Positions 41,069-52,834 of a stretch of DNA of 64,000 nt are shown here, piece after piece. The position numbers and the translations under genes are program-made. The notes under the pieces were generated by a model. That model made no database searches, had not been told where the DNA came from, and worked only from the letters and a program-made list of their open reading frames with translations. The stretch lies in assembly GCA_910593695.2 (NCBI GenBank), contig OU343058.1:36149689-36213688 (forward strand), in the 5' to 3' direction. The stretch's first letter is position 1. Each line of letters opens with the position of its first letter. The stretch is from Ocypus olens (taxonomy: Eukaryota; Arthropoda; Insecta; Coleoptera; Staphylinidae).

Positions 41069-43259
41069 TCATACATTTATGTCCGGGTCAGCTAAATATT
41101 CTTCCCAGCTAAAATATGCTTTATTGAGCAGTAGTTTTTTCATTGTTAACTTAAATTTGTCAATAGATAGGCCTCTAATAACTGCAGGTAGTTTGTTGTA
41201 GAATTTAATACCCCAGAACTTGGGGCCATTTCTAGTTTTTATTAGCCTTGTTTTCCCAATATATAGATCTTCCTTATGTCTGGTTTCATGATTATGTATA
41301 GTGGAGATGGTACTGTACTGGCTTAAATGATTCACAATGTGAATTAGACAGACATATATGTATTGACATGGTAGGGTCATTATGCCTACAGTTTGAAAAA
41401 TAGGCTTGCAATCCTCCCGGTAACTAGCTCCTGCTATGATACGAATTGCACGCCTTTGTAGGGCGAATATTCGGTGCCTACCCGAGGAATGACCCCAAAT
41501 AAGCAGACCATAGCTCAGTAAACAATGACAGGTACCATGATATGCGGCTTTTAGAACGTGTCTTGAAATTTGGTTAGCCAGGTTTCTAAGTAAAAATATG
41601 TTGCTACACAATCTTTTAGCTAGCACATCCGTATTTTGTTGCCAGATTAACGATGGGTCCATTACCAATCCCAGAAATCTAGACTCGTTCGAAAACATAT
41701 CAGCATCACTATTACTCTTGCGCAGGGTACAAAGCATGTTGATTGTTTTTGTTTGATTAAGTTGCAGTTGATTAGCAGTAAACCACTTCTTAGAACTTAA
41801 CAGAGCACTGGAGCTAAGCTGTAGACTTGTTTCAAAGTGATCACTGGTGCTAAACAAGGTAGTGTCATCAGCATACATGATGGTTTGTACGTTATTCACA
41901 GAGTAGGTGAAGTCATTGGTGTAAATCAGAAATAATAGTGGTCCTAGCGTTGATCCCTGTGGTACACCATGTTCCACCAACAGGGTATCAGAAGAGATAC
42001 CATTAGCCTTTACGACTTGGGATCTATCACTCAAATATGATCTTACCAACGCACAGCTTGCCTCACAGAAACCGTAATGTGCGAGCTTTTTTATTAGTAG
42101 ATAGTGGTTAACGCAGTCGAATGCTCTAGTTAAGTCTAAAAAGGTAACCATAGATATCTTTCTGTTGTCGAACGAGTCTAAAATGCTATCTGTGAGCTGT
42201 AAGATTGCATCGGTGGTAGATAATCCCTGTCTAAAACCAAATTGGCACGTATTTAATAACAAATTTTCCTCCAAATAAGACACTATTTGTAAATACATTA
42301 TTTTCTCAAGGATCTTTGAAAAAACAGGAATGATCGATATTGGTCTATAATTGGAAGGATCGCCTTTGTTGCCTTTCTTAAAGACTGGTATCACTACTGA
42401 AATTTTCATTAAATCAGGAATGATACTGTACTGCAAACAATCATTGATCACAATGGTGAGAGGAATTATTATTGCTTCCTTACAGTTTTTAATTAAATCA
42501 ACAGACCAACCATAAAAGTCTTTTGTTTTGCTCGTTTTCAATCCACATATGACATCCCTGACATGGGCTTCTGATACCTGCTTGAAACTAAATTTGGAAT
42601 TTGATCTTTTGGGTGGCATGAACTTCAATGCATTAGCAGCATTAGTTTCAGTAGAATCAACGATATTCCGTATTAGTTGCTGAAAAGATTCATTGAACTC
42701 ATTTGGAGAGATTGGACACGGTTCGTCATGAATTAATGTTTTTTTTTGCATTTGAATTGATAACTTGCCACATGGCTTTATTTTTATTGTTCGAGTTGTG
42801 TATAAAACTATCATTAGACTCAACTTTAGTAGCTTTAATTGCCAATCTGTATTCACGTCTTTGTTTGAGGTATACATCTTTATAATTTTGGTTAATTTGA
42901 GCAGCTTCACGTAAAAATAGTAGGTGCTCTCTCATAATAGCTAGATTGTTGTTATACCAGTGGGTTTTATTAATATCAGAATTATTACTTTTCATGAACT
43001 TTTCTGGAAATGATTTATTAAAAAGTGTTAAAAACAATTTGTGGAATAGTGTATATTTTATGTTTGGGTCACTTGTACTTAAATGTTCAACCCAATTGAT
43101 TGCAACTAATGCATGAAAAAATTTGAACATGCCAGACTTAGTGATTGGTCTTATGATCTTAGAGCTAGGGCCATTCTTATGGAGTTTTAATTTGATGTCA
43201 TAGCCAATACCAACATGGTCAGAGGAAACAGTTGGTATACCATACCATAGGTACGCCAT
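41069..43259 (-). pseudogene. LINE endonuclease-end and reverse transcriptase
   Basis: The upstream frame (43259-42726) starts in the endonuclease C-terminus (TVSSDHVGIGYDI) and runs through a basic linker. The downstream frame includes PVFKKGNKGDPSNYRPISII, CQFGFRQGLSTTDAI, VTFLDLTRAFDCVNH, HGVPQGSTLGPLLFLIYTND and the catalytic TIMYADDTTLF, followed by a C-terminal region ending near YLADPDINV. The two frames are offset at a 9-T run (42739-42747). The YADD box and the other reverse transcriptase motifs are intact, so decay is slight apart from the 5' truncation. Confidence 0.88.
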
Positions 43260-43528
43260 ATGCCAGAAATATGTTGACGATAATTTTATTATTAATAATA
43301 ATTTATCATCATTGTTATTATTATTCTATTTCCATTGTTTACTGATTATTTGTCGCTTCATTCAGAATGGTGATGGGGTATAAAATATCAAACAATTTTG
43401 CATGTGAGTATATCTAATTATACAATGGACGAAGAATCAGCGTGAATGAATTCAAGATAATGTAAAACCGATCACATTATTATAAATAATTTCAATCAAT
43501 AGAAATCTCTTGGTAAAATCGGCCACAC

Positions 43529-43631
43529 GTTAATAGGCGCATGGGGTCATCTAACGAATTTTAAACGAACGCCAGTGGGCGCACGGGGTCGTCGGGGAAA
43601 ATCGACTGACGTTAGTAGGCGCATGGGGTCA
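43529..43631. repeat. piggyBac-3 subterminal repeats
   Basis: Three units of the form CGTTAnTnGGCGCATGGGGTC, near 43529, 43567 and 43609, match a unit near the other end (about 38694-38714). They are likely transposase-binding sites, by analogy with internal repeats of other piggyBac elements. Confidence 0.65.
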
Positions 43632-43777
43632 TTTCTGCATTTTTGCATTTAAAAACTCTTGTAAATAGAAACATTGTTTACATATTAGAGTGATGAATTG
43701 ATATTCATGTAAAACTAGACCTTTTTAAGGATTACATGTGATATGAGATTTCAGTTTATAAATTTCACGAAGTTATA

Positions 43778-44921
43778 CCGGGTGGACCATTTAATGTGTT
43801 TTCAGGAACTATCTTCGAAACAAGAAACTTTAAAAAAAATGACCCCATCAAAAAATGATTGTATTGAAGGGGGCCATAATAACATAATTTTGTTTTTTTC
43901 ATAGATGGCGCTGTTGTCACTAAATCGAGGTCAACTTAGTTTTTTTAAATGGAAACCCCTACTTTTTATGACAGAATCCGAGTCCTTGTTAAAAAATGAG
44001 AAGAAATCACTCAGCTAACTTTTTCGTCAGAGTGATAGATGGCGCTGTAATCGCGAAAAGAAGTTGTTGCATTTGGACGCTTGCGTATTCGAACTTCGCG
44101 CGCATGTGTGTGTGTGCACGTGTGTGTGTGTGCCTGAACTCCGCGCCAGTTGACGAGAACTTATGTTGGGTTTGACTGCAACTGCAGCTAAAATATCAAC
44201 TTCGGCATTCTCCAGGGTTACGGTGCGTCTTCGATGTCTGGTTCGTTTTAGGCTGCCAGTGTCTACAAATGAGTTGACGATCCGAAGAAAAGTCATGTGA
44301 CTCGGATGATCTCGATCAGGATACAAGCCACACGCATCAAGTGCATTGCGTCTAGCTTCACCATACACGAAAATCATATCGACCTTTTCCGCAATAGTAT
44401 ACCGCACCATTGTAACGTTTTCCCCGTCAATGCAGAAGACCGACTGATTACCAAACTAAATTTTCTTTTGTTCAGTCAAAGAAAGCATCAAAATCCAGCT
44501 ATTTCCAGCTATTTTTCAATTTAAAATTGTAATTCATGGAAATACGGCCGACGTCATGTTTTGACACACACACACACCACACACACACACACATGCGCGC
44601 GAAGTTCGAATACGCAAGCGTCCAAATGCAACAACTTCTTTTCGTGATTACAGCGCCATCTATCACTCTGACGAAAAAGTTAGGTGAGTGAATTCTTCTC
44701 ATTTTTTAACAAGGACTCTGATTCTGTAATAAAAAGTAGGGGTTTCCATTTAAAAAAACTAAGTTGACCTCGATTTAGCGACAACAGCGCCATCTATGAA
44801 AAAAACAAAATTATGTTATTATGGCCCCCTTCAATACAATCATTTTTTGTTTGGGTCATTTTTTTTTTAAGTTTCTTGTTTCGAAGATATTTCCTGAAAA
44901 CACATTAAATGGTCCACCCGG
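43778..44921 (-). mobile_element. mariner-2: internally deleted derivative of mariner-1 (1144 bp)
   Basis: Same CCGGGTGGACC ends and ~326-bp inverted repeats as mariner-1, between TA pairs (43776-43777, 44922-44923). The middle of the transposase gene is missing: the GT microsatellite at about 44104-44130 runs directly into GCCTGAACTCCGCGCC, which in mariner-1 lies about 1.2 kb away. It can only move with transposase supplied by a full copy. Confidence 0.92.
44133..44410 (-). pseudogene. mariner-2 truncated transposase N-terminus
   Basis: About 93 residues matching the N-terminus of the mariner-1 transposase (MVRYTIAEKVDMIFVYGEAR ... SSRQLARSSG) run into the microsatellite-derived THTHVHTHT sequence. 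No catalytic residue remains. Confidence 0.9.
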
Positions 44922-44978
44922 TATATGGTTCTATACACCTTGGGGTCGTTTTTGACCCCGTGCGCCTAGTTAAGGGTT

Positions 44979-46253
44979 AAGACGGGAAACAACTTTTGTT
45001 TAACAACAGACTGTTGGGTTTCAATTACTACAGAAAGTTATCTTGCACTCACTGCTCATTTTATAAATGAGAAGTTTGAGCTTGCTTCAATATTACTGGA
45101 TGGTTCAATATTGGGTAGCAGTCATACTAGTAAAAATCTAGCAACTAGAATTAAAACCATTGTAAAGGAATGGGGGATTGAAAATAAGATACTGCTTACG
45201 ATATCTGACAATGCAAGTAACATTGTTAAGGGTATTAAGTATGACCTAAAGTGGGCCCATTTTGGATGTTTCGCCAATACGTTGAATTTGACTGTTAGGG
45301 ATGCTTTAAAAACAGATTTTGTTATAAGACTAATTGATAAAGTAAAATCTATAGTTTCTCATTTCAAAAGAAGCTATTTATCATCAGAAAAATTAATGAC
45401 ATCAAAAAAATGAAAAAAATGAAGGCAAGAGACCTTTAAAACTTATTAATGATGTGGCAACTCGATGGAATTCCACATACTTTATGTTAGAGAGGTTTAC
45501 ACAGCTGGAGACTGCTATTCGAAGTACATTAGCTGTTTTGGACAAAGAACTCCCTGCGTTGACGATTGAAGAATGGAAGGTTTGCGGCCAGCTTTGTGTA
45601 GTGTTGAAACCATTTGAAAAGGTTACCTGCGCGATCAGTGGTGTAAAATATTGTTCAGGATCATTAATAATTCCGCTGAGAAATGGTCTAAAAGATGTTT
45701 GTAAACGTTTGGCGAACAAACGTTTTGAACAACCGGTCATAGAGGTGGTAAAACTGCTTTGTGAGGAACTTAATAAACCTACAAGATTGGGAAATTATGA
45801 ATGCAGTGAAACTTTTTCTGACGAAACTGTTGTGGAGCATGTGAAAAAATAATAACAACTTCACTGATTACTAATATAGCAGAGGAAGTTAAGGCTAGAT
45901 AATGCAATACCATGCCAGATCAAATTGAACCTATAGCAGGACCTTCTAATCTTTAAGATAAGGCGGAGGATGAAGAATTCTCAGTATGGCATTCTTTTAA
46001 TAAGGTGTTAGCTTGCACAAAACCGAAGGGTACCCTGAAATCGCGAGCTCTTATATAGATGCAGAAATATATTGATGAGGATATTTTACCACTGACCCAG
46101 TATCCTTTAAAATGGTGGGGAGAAAATTCTCAAATATTTCCCCATTTATCACGTTTGGCAAGAGATAAACTGTGTATTTTAGGTTCCTCAGTTCCATGCG
46201 AGCGACTCTTTTCCAAAGCGGGCCAATTATTGTCAGAGCGAAGATCTCGTTAA
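44979..46253 (+). pseudogene. hAT transposase remnant (hAT-1)
   Basis: Plus-strand peptides match hAT transposases: FCLTTDCWVSITTESYLAL, LLTISDNASNIVKGI, FGCFANTLNLTVRDAL, DVATRWNSTYFMLERF and the C-terminal dimerisation motif PCERLFSKAGQLLSERRSR. The frame breaks at A runs near 45404-45421. A stretch after VVEHVKK (about 45852-46058) is degraded, with part of the central domain missing. The 5' part is absent: coding sequence runs directly into the TTAA of piggyBac-3. The BED finger and start codon are not in the window. Confidence 0.85.
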
Positions 46254-46498
46254 TGATACGCTAAAAAAGCTTCTAATTTAAATACGAATTACAAAAAATT
46301 ATAATATAACATGGTCAAATTTGTTACTTAGATAATAACAATATTTCTTAGTTACAATTTTTTTATTTTATTTAACCTTCAAATATTTACAAAAAATATA
46401 CATCAAGTTCTCTGAGGTTACTTTAAATAACTAGTTATTTTTTAGTAACCGTAACTGTTATAACCGTTACTGGAAAATAACCGTTTATCTCATCACTA
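46254..46498 (+). other. hAT-1 3' end
   Basis: AT-rich 3' flank of hAT-1. It ends near CATCACTACTG (about 46488-46498), a plausible hAT terminus (CAGTnnTGATG in the inverse), where sequence switches to the piggyBac-like remnant. The opposite end is not present, so the target duplication cannot be tested. Confidence 0.4.
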
Positions 46499-47447
46499 CT
46501 GGACAGCTTACAATTCGCAATCCGACCGGACCTTATTGTGCCCAATGAATAAATTCCTCTATTTCTGAAACACACACGCAATGGCAGTGTTGTATAAAAA
46601 TGATCAAAGTAGACAATATGATTTACAAAATCTGGAATGGTTTGAGACAAACGAACAACAACATTAGCTGCAGCTCCTACATCAGACATATTCTGTAAAA
46701 TAATATTGCTACCTGCACCTACATACACTTCGAAGCTATAGGAGTATCCTCTACTGTCGCAGAGAACAAAAAGCTTGAAACCCCATTTATGGGGTTTGGC
46801 TGGCATGTATTGCCGCAAAGAAGCGTTCATTTTTGTTGAACACATTTGCTCATCTACGCACAAACGAGGTAGTTTTGGAACTGTACCAAATCGTGCATTA
46901 AAATGTTCCACTAACGGTCGAACTTTATATAATGGATCATACCCAGGTTCATCTCGTTTTATTTGTTTTGAGTTGTTATTGAAATGAATATACTTACGTA
47001 TCAAATAAAATCGTTTAGACGTCATTGCTTAGTGAATTGGTTCAAAGGAATACCGACCCTAAAATTCTGCTGCATTTGGGTATCGAAATATTGACATAAA
47101 GATCAATATGCCGATGTATTTTTTGATTTCGGTAGCAGTGACGTGAAATTTCGCGTTGATATCCTGCTGACAAGCATATAAATTTGTCTGATGTGCAATA
47201 TCTTTAAGAAGTTTTCAAATCGGCAAAACTTTGTGGAAGCTTTGAATTTCCACGAAATACCACTTCATTTTTATGCAGTTGCAAATGTATTTTCTTCCAA
47301 AGTATATGTTTACAATCTTTTGCTGTAAGTTGAAGTTTATCTCCAGTTAATCCACCAGCATTAGGCTGCGGAATATCAGTCACTTCTTCAAATTCCGGTA
47401 GTGGTGAACGAGGCCGTTTCTTGCGGCGATAAAAGATATCAGGTGGC
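46499..47447 (-). pseudogene. piggyBac-like transposase remnant, copy B (core part)
   Basis: Same family as copy A at 13006-14016. On the minus strand: PPDIFYRRKKRPRSPLPEF, IHLQLHKNEVVFRGN, QTNLYACQQDINAKFHV, EIKKYIGILIFMSI, MTSKRFYLIRKYIHFN, PRLCVDEQMCSTKM (first catalytic Asp), KPHKWGFKLFVLCDSRG and NHIVYFDHFYTTLPL (second Asp region). A stop lies near 47040-47060 and the C-terminal half is missing, cut by hAT-1. The N-terminal exon continues at 51161-51458, on the far side of hAT-2. Confidence 0.85.
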
Positions 47448-48689
47448 TAGAGATGGGCGAAGCTGTTACTTTTGAATCACGTTGCTACTTGTGATTGCTA
47501 CTTTTTAATAACAGTGATTTTAAACTGTGATCACGGTTTGTAAACATAATAACAAATAATCAACAGTAATATAACGAGTGCCTATGATTTTGCCGGCAAT
47601 TATTAGCGGCAGGATCACGATTGCTTGTTGCGACGAAAATCGGCACGACTGCGAAGCAGGAGTGCCGATTTTCTAGAAGCAACAAGCAAGAGTGATCCAG
47701 ACGCTAATAATTGCCTAGGAAAAATCAGTCACGAGTTAGATTCGGGAAGACAATTGGCCGAACAGAAAGTTCACACTTCTTAATTTGAAAAATTAAATTT
47801 AGTGACACCAAGTGTCAGACGTGTATTTATCTGCGCCACAATAATTGTAGTAAAAATGAGCTTACCAAGATTTTGAGAAATGCCTATGAATACTATTACT
47901 GATGAAAGCACTAACACTTCACCCGAAAATACAAACAGATCGAATTCAGGAGCAAACTGGTTAAAAGTCCGGCAATAACTGACGTTTTATACGCTATAGA
48001 AAATGAACCAACGCGTTGCTAGGCAATACCAACATGGGAGATTATCTGATTAGATACGACCCAGGGTAAATTGCCATGCATAACATAGAGGGTGGTCTGT
48101 TACGCATCGTAATTAGAATTTTATTGGATCATCTCATCAAAGTTATTCGATTTCATTGGTTAGTAAGTAAATGAGGGCAATTGTCACAGTTACACGCTTT
48201 GCTAGTTTAAATTTAGTATTACATTGATTTAATACCAGTTTCCACATTTATAAAATATTTTCTCATAGAACGAAGACAAAATCATTCTAAAGATACTTTT
48301 AAATATAGTAATTCATAACACGTGTTTCTTTAAATGAAAAACATAAGTATTTTCCAGGCGAGTTATTCAACAAAAAAATAACATCTAAATCTATAAGGAA
48401 CAAAGCAATAAAAATATTCAACTATTTAATTATAATTTGAATTTAAAAATATTAGCATTTGTGTCATCTATTTCTATTTCTCCGTTCCGTAATGATTAAG
48501 CCTGCCTTTGAAAGTAAACGTTCACATGGAACAGACGTCGCTAATGCGCATAGTTTTTGCACATTTTACACTGTGCAAGGTTTTTATCTATCAAGTTCAC
48601 TGGGTTTTCTTCGTTTTGAATCAGACATTTTAAAAACGGATTGAATACAGTTATCAAAACCCTGGCAACTATATACCGTGTGTTCGTTA

Positions 48690-50478
48690 TTGTTTGATAG
48701 CCATTTGAATTTCCCGCTCCTAAAATTTTTTTAATGTTGGTACCAGTGGCAGGACTATTAGGGAATTTATTTTTTCGTCAACCGCCGTGAAAGTGACGGC
48801 TTTCCGACTTGACACCATTAATCGAAAATTGATAATTCCAGTACACCGAGAGGTTGCTAGGCTACGATGAACTAACAGTCCGGGAAAATTTTTGTCGGAC
48901 AGTAGATGTAGCGATTGACGAAAAAATAGCATGTGCGTCACGTAGGAAAAATGCATTCCCGGACTACTGTGATTGTTGGACTCGGCTGGCGCCTCGCCCA
49001 ATAAACTTCACAGTCGTCCGGGAATGCTTCATTTTTCCCACTAGACACTCAATCTACTATTGAACTAAACTATAACAGATGTTCAAAGGGAATTTATTTT
49101 GAATTTATTTTTTCGTGTATAAACGTATTATTATTATTATTATTATTAAACTATAACAGATGTTCAAAGTGTTGCCCATTTTGATCCAAACACAAATTTA
49201 CCCGGCGTTTCATGTTGTTGAAGACATTTTGTAAAATTTCAGGTGTAACATTGTCCACCGCTTCTGTTATTGTATTGCGCAGTTCTTGTAAAGTGTGGAG
49301 TCGATCAGTATATACTTTATTTTTTATAAACATAAAATAGTCCAGCGGTGTCAAATCTGGTGAGCGAGGTGGCCATAGATCTTTGCTAATTAACCTATCT
49401 CCGAAGAACTGCCGCAGGTGATTTAACGTTGTATTTGCAGTATGCGCAGTAGCTCCGTCCTGCTGAAAGTATCCTTACTGCAATTCATCATCATGAAGTT
49501 GTTCGATAAAAGGATTCAAGAGTAATTCCCGATAGCGAGCTGCGTTAATATTGTCACTAAAAAAAATAGGGCCATAGATTCTCCTTCGGGACATTGCCAG
49601 CCATACACCAACCTTCTGAGGATGTAACGGAACCTCAACAAATATATGGGGGTTTTCTGCAGCCCACACTCTATGGTTTTTGCAAGTTCACATAGCCGCT
49701 AAGGTGAAACCAAGCTTCGTCACTGTAGAACGTTAAATCTAACAAATCGTCATCATTCAGGAACTCGTTAAACCAATTGCAATACTGCACTCGGCAAGGA
49801 TAATCAGGTGGCAGCAACTGTTGAGTTGCAGTTACCTTGTACGGATGTAAATGTAAAACTTTTTTGCAAGCCTGCTAACATGTACCGAGCGATAAATTTG
49901 TCTGAGCAGACAAACATCGGAGCGATTTCTTCGGACTCACATCTAGTCTTTGTTGAATATCTTCAACGATTGCTTCCGTAAGGACAGTAGGTCGGCCTGT
50001 AGATTTTCCTTTGGAAACGCTGCCGGTTTCATGGAATCTGGTAATAATACGGCGAACATGTTGCACAAAGTAATTGTGACCAAACTCAACATCAGGAAAC
50101 TGCTCATGAAATTGTTCCTCGCAATTTTGATAAGAATAATTCCAACTCTCTTCTGCGTTGCGTATCCCTGTTCGAAAATATGCTTCAAGGATAAACCTGT
50201 TGTGGTGATCTTCGAACGGCATTCTTAACCTAAAATCACATTTCATAATTAAGATTTGCATGTGTTAATGTGGTTATTTTTTATCTTACCAATAAAATAT
50301 CTGCAGTAAGATGAGATAGTATAAAACGTGAACGTAAAACTAAATATCTATAAAGCACACACGATCGCACTGACAGTTAATTCTGCGGGCGCTAATGATC
50401 GATTTAACACTCTCGCACGAAGGTACCAACATTGCAATATGAAAAACAACGCGCCAAATTCAAATGCCTATCAAACAA
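48690..50478 (-). mobile_element. mariner-3: decayed Tc1/mariner-type element inside hAT-2
   Basis: Imperfect inverted ends TTGTTTGATAGCCATTTGAA (48690 onward) and the inverse of TTCAAATGCCTATCAAACAA (ending near 50478), both followed inward by ATGTTGGTACC, enclose a minus-strand transposase remnant. The left third contains an extra, unassigned segment bounded by GGGAATTTATTTT repeats (about 48758 and 49088). A TA is visible at 48688-48689, but the right-hand TA has been lost or mutated. Confidence 0.7.
49151..50261 (-). pseudogene. mariner-3 transposase remnant
   Basis: Minus-strand peptides, broken by several stops and shifts, read from N to C: MPFEDHHNRFILEAYFRTG (helix-turn-helix start), SVSKGKSTGRPTVLTEAIVE, TFYSDEAWFHLSG (first Asp), YFQQDGATAHTA (second), PRSPDLTPLDYFMF (third) and NGQHFEHLL. 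Spacing between second and third Asp is about 38 residues. Breaks occur near 49875, 49670 and 49475. It belongs to a different mariner-type family from mariner-1. Confidence 0.85.
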
Positions 50479-50619
50479 TGTTGAACGCAGGGTAGAAAAA
50501 CGTGTCACCGATTAACCTTCGATGAATATCGCACTGATTCACATACTGATTACAGCGCCGCATCGGATTTTAGAGAAATCATTAAATGACATGAGATGCA
50601 AACTTCTTAAGGGTTTATT

Positions 50620-50697
50620 GCGTTAGCCGAGTGGTAAAGTCGTTGGATACAACCGTTCGATCACAGCGAGGCTGTTGTTCGATTCCTCGCCGGGGCA
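50620..50697 (+). repeat. tRNA-like sequence, probably a tRNA-derived SINE head or tRNA pseudogene
   Basis: TAGCCGAGTGGTAAAG matches a pol III box A, and GTTCGATTCC, 60 bases downstream, matches box B. A possible acceptor end GGGGCA follows. The cloverleaf is imperfect and I cannot fix the anticodon, so I do not call it a functional tRNA. Confidence 0.5.
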
Positions 50698-50960
50698 AAA
50701 TTTTTCTCTCTTTAAAATCCCAATTGATTAATTATTAATCATTTATTAGTAGAGATAAGTTGTCGTAATTGATTTATTTTTATGTGCATAATTATGGTAT
50801 TTTGATACTAAATATTTGTCATTTTTATTAAATAATTATTTGAAATTAAAATATAACACCCTGTATAAATGGGAGAATAAAGTAATGCATATAAAATCTC
50901 CTCATATTGTCTTCTTACAATTATGTTTTAAATAACAGTCACAGCTCAAGTAGGACATTG

Positions 50961-51072
50961 TGATTTTAAGGAACAGTCATTTTAAGTAGCAGTGACTTTA
51001 AGTAGCAGCGGTTTTAAGTAGCAATGACTTTAAGGAGCAGTGATTTTAAGTAGCAGTGATTTTAAGTAGCAG
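50961..51072. repeat. 16-bp tandem repeat, 7 units, subterminal in hAT-2
   Basis: Seven consecutive units of the form TGATTTTAAGTAGCAG with one to three changes each, starting at 50961. hAT transposases are known to bind short subterminal repeats, so this is a likely binding array; that is inference. Confidence 0.85.
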
Positions 51073-51160
51073 TGAAATTCGCCTATTAGTAACAGTAGCA
51101 ACCTGTGATTTTTCAATACCAGTGAATAATCACAGGTACGTGAAATATCGCCCATCCCTA

Positions 51161-51458
51161 CAGGTGGCATAGATGCAATCAATGTTTGCGGATTAGATGA
51201 CGTTGTTGCGACTAAAGATGGTTCAAATTCCGAATTTGTGCCAGGTAATCTTGATGGTTCTTTGTCAATGATGAGGATTTCAAATAGAGATAGATCTATC
51301 ATTTCATTTAGTTGATCTTTTGGCAAACTGAAATCCGAATCAGCAACACTATCATCATAATCATCAAAATCACCTTCTAGTCCATCATCATCGACATCAG
51401 TGTTATCTAATATAGACTCTACAAGGTCAAATGCGTCATCCGACGTAAATTTAGCCAA
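51161..51458 (-). pseudogene. piggyBac-like transposase, copy B (acidic N-terminus)
   Basis: From 51458 the minus strand encodes MAKFTSDDAFDLVESILDN, then DDDGLEGDFDDYDDS and ending TLIASMPPV, where hAT-2 interrupts it. A very acidic N-terminus is usual for piggyBac transposases. The rest of the gene is at 46499-47447. Confidence 0.75.
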
Positions 51459-52003
51459 GTCATACAGTTCTTTAGTGTTGCTTGAAGAATGACCTTTCGT
51501 TTCTTTTTTTTTTCATTTGACGCTATCTAAAATAAAATCTTGAACTTAGTAAAAGTCGAGTGACAACCGAAATTTGAAAACAATGTATTTTTTTGACATT
51601 ACCCGGCAGGTCCGCCCTTTGGTACGTTGAGGTTATTAGTAAATATTAGCAAAAATATACGTACCACAAAAATTTATTTATGCGACAATTTGAAGCAAAT
51701 ACAAAAATGTACTTACCTCAAAATATTCAGCTCACTTACATGTCTACTAACACTTATTTTTGATAACAGAGAATGACCAGTATTGCGCAATAATTATTAG
51801 TGTTGTACTGGCGGACTTCCCACAACAAACTGGGGCTCTATTCTCGAAACTTTACGTATACGTTTCTCCGCGAGAAACGTATGCTTTTCTAATAACTGTA
51901 TTCTCGAACGTGTGTAAAGAAACGTATGCGTATATTTTCGCTCGCAACGCAAAGAGTGGTTTTTAGCGCTCGTAACTTCGTTGCGCATACGTTTGTTGGT
52001 GGT
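51459..52003. other. 5' sequence between the piggyBac-like and Harbinger elements
   Basis: Contains a probable Harbinger end region: GGGGCTCTATTCTCGAAACT near 51832 and several ACGTATACG-type words, with TTCTCG repeated. I did not find the matching inverse near 60480, so the Harbinger boundary is unproven. Confidence 0.35.
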
Positions 52004-52834
52004 ATGATAGTTTTTCGAAATGAACAAATGAATAATTTGAATATTATGGTCAATTTGGCTGCAATTGCGGCTTTAGAGGAAGCGGAAATAGCGGATAGGA
52101 GAAACCACAGACATTTTCATATGGGGCATGATGCTTTCGAGCTACCCGATTATGCGTTTTTAAGGTTATTTCGTTTGCCCAAAATCTTGGTTAAAGATCT
52201 TATTGATTCGTTAAATCCTTATATCGTGCCTCAGTCACGATCCTCCGCGTTAGATGTTCCAACAAAGGTATGTTTCATTGTATCGTAAGTGTTAATTGTC
52301 TTTTCAATTTGTTACTGAAGTAATGATTACATTATTATAGGTGTTAACGGCGTTGCGATTTTTTGCAACAGGTAGTTACCAAATGGATATTGGGCATAAC
52401 ATTCACTTTGCAGTAAGCCAATCGTCGATCTCCCGATGTATCCACGAGGTAATAAATGCTGTGACACGTCCTGAAATTATGAATAGATGGGTAAAATTTC
52501 CGAATACATTAGATGAAATGAAATTAAATCGACAAGGGTAATTTTATTTTTACAGCACAACTAATTTTAGTTCACGTGATATTGGGATGATAATGTAAGT
52601 TTCTTGTAGGTTCTTTGCCAACTACGGATTTCCGGGGGTTGTGGGGTGTATAGATTGTACCCACGTAGCTATTGTTCCTCCAAAAAACTGAAGATGAGTT
52701 ACATCCGGAACATCTGTACGTGAATCGCAAAGGATACCATTCGATTAACGTTCAATTGGTAATATATCTTTTATTGAAGTTGGTTCAAAAAGTAACATAG
52801 CACATTCTCAGATTTGTGACTGGCAATTTAAAAT

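Larger units (their letters stand above)
40562..43262 (-). mobile_element. 5'-truncated non-LTR retrotransposon with a TTATC microsatellite tail
   Basis: On the minus strand a reverse-transcriptase frame is followed by about 460 bp of 3' sequence and seven GATAA units (40569-40603; TTATC in element orientation). This is the kind of short tandem 3' tail seen in several LINE clades. The 5' end lies inside the endonuclease domain, as expected from incomplete reverse transcription. Clade not assigned with certainty. It lies within piggyBac-3; I did not identify a clear target duplication. Confidence 0.75.
38672..44976 (-). mobile_element. piggyBac-3: piggyBac element carrying a LINE and mariner-2
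   Basis: TTAA lies on both sides (38668-38671, 44977-44980), with 15-bp ends CCCTTAACTAGGCGC in inverted orientation. Subterminal repeats GGCGCATGGGGTC occur at 38708, 43537, 43575 (as GGCGCACGGGGTC) and 43617. The 6.3 kb length comes from a LINE (about 40562-43262) and mariner-2 (43778-44921) inserted into it. Flanking sequence differs: Polinton polymerase on the left, hAT transposase on the right. Confidence 0.9.
47448..51160. mobile_element. hAT-2: non-autonomous hAT element (3.7 kb) with 8-bp target duplication
   Basis: The ends TAGAGATGGGCGA and (inverse) TAGGGATGGGCGA are flanked by a perfect CAGGTGGC on both sides (47440-47447, 51161-51168). The insertion splits a piggyBac-like reading frame that resumes in frame at MPPV. 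Near the right end is a 16-bp tandem repeat; similar GCTACTT motifs occur in inverse orientation near the left end. No hAT transposase is present. The interior holds a mariner-type remnant and a tRNA-like sequence. Confidence 0.88.

Noticed and set aside
48780..49060. Separate transposon between GGGAATTTATTTT repeats within mariner-3
   Set aside because: The repeats are low-complexity and no inverted ends or coding sequence support a defined element.
50620..50697. Functional tRNA gene
   Set aside because: Boxes A and B are good, but the cloverleaf and anticodon cannot be resolved and the context is a transposon; treated as tRNA-like.
50961..51072. Seven regular repeats as a CRISPR array
   Set aside because: The 16-bp units are contiguous without spacers and lie at the end of a hAT element in a eukaryotic genome.
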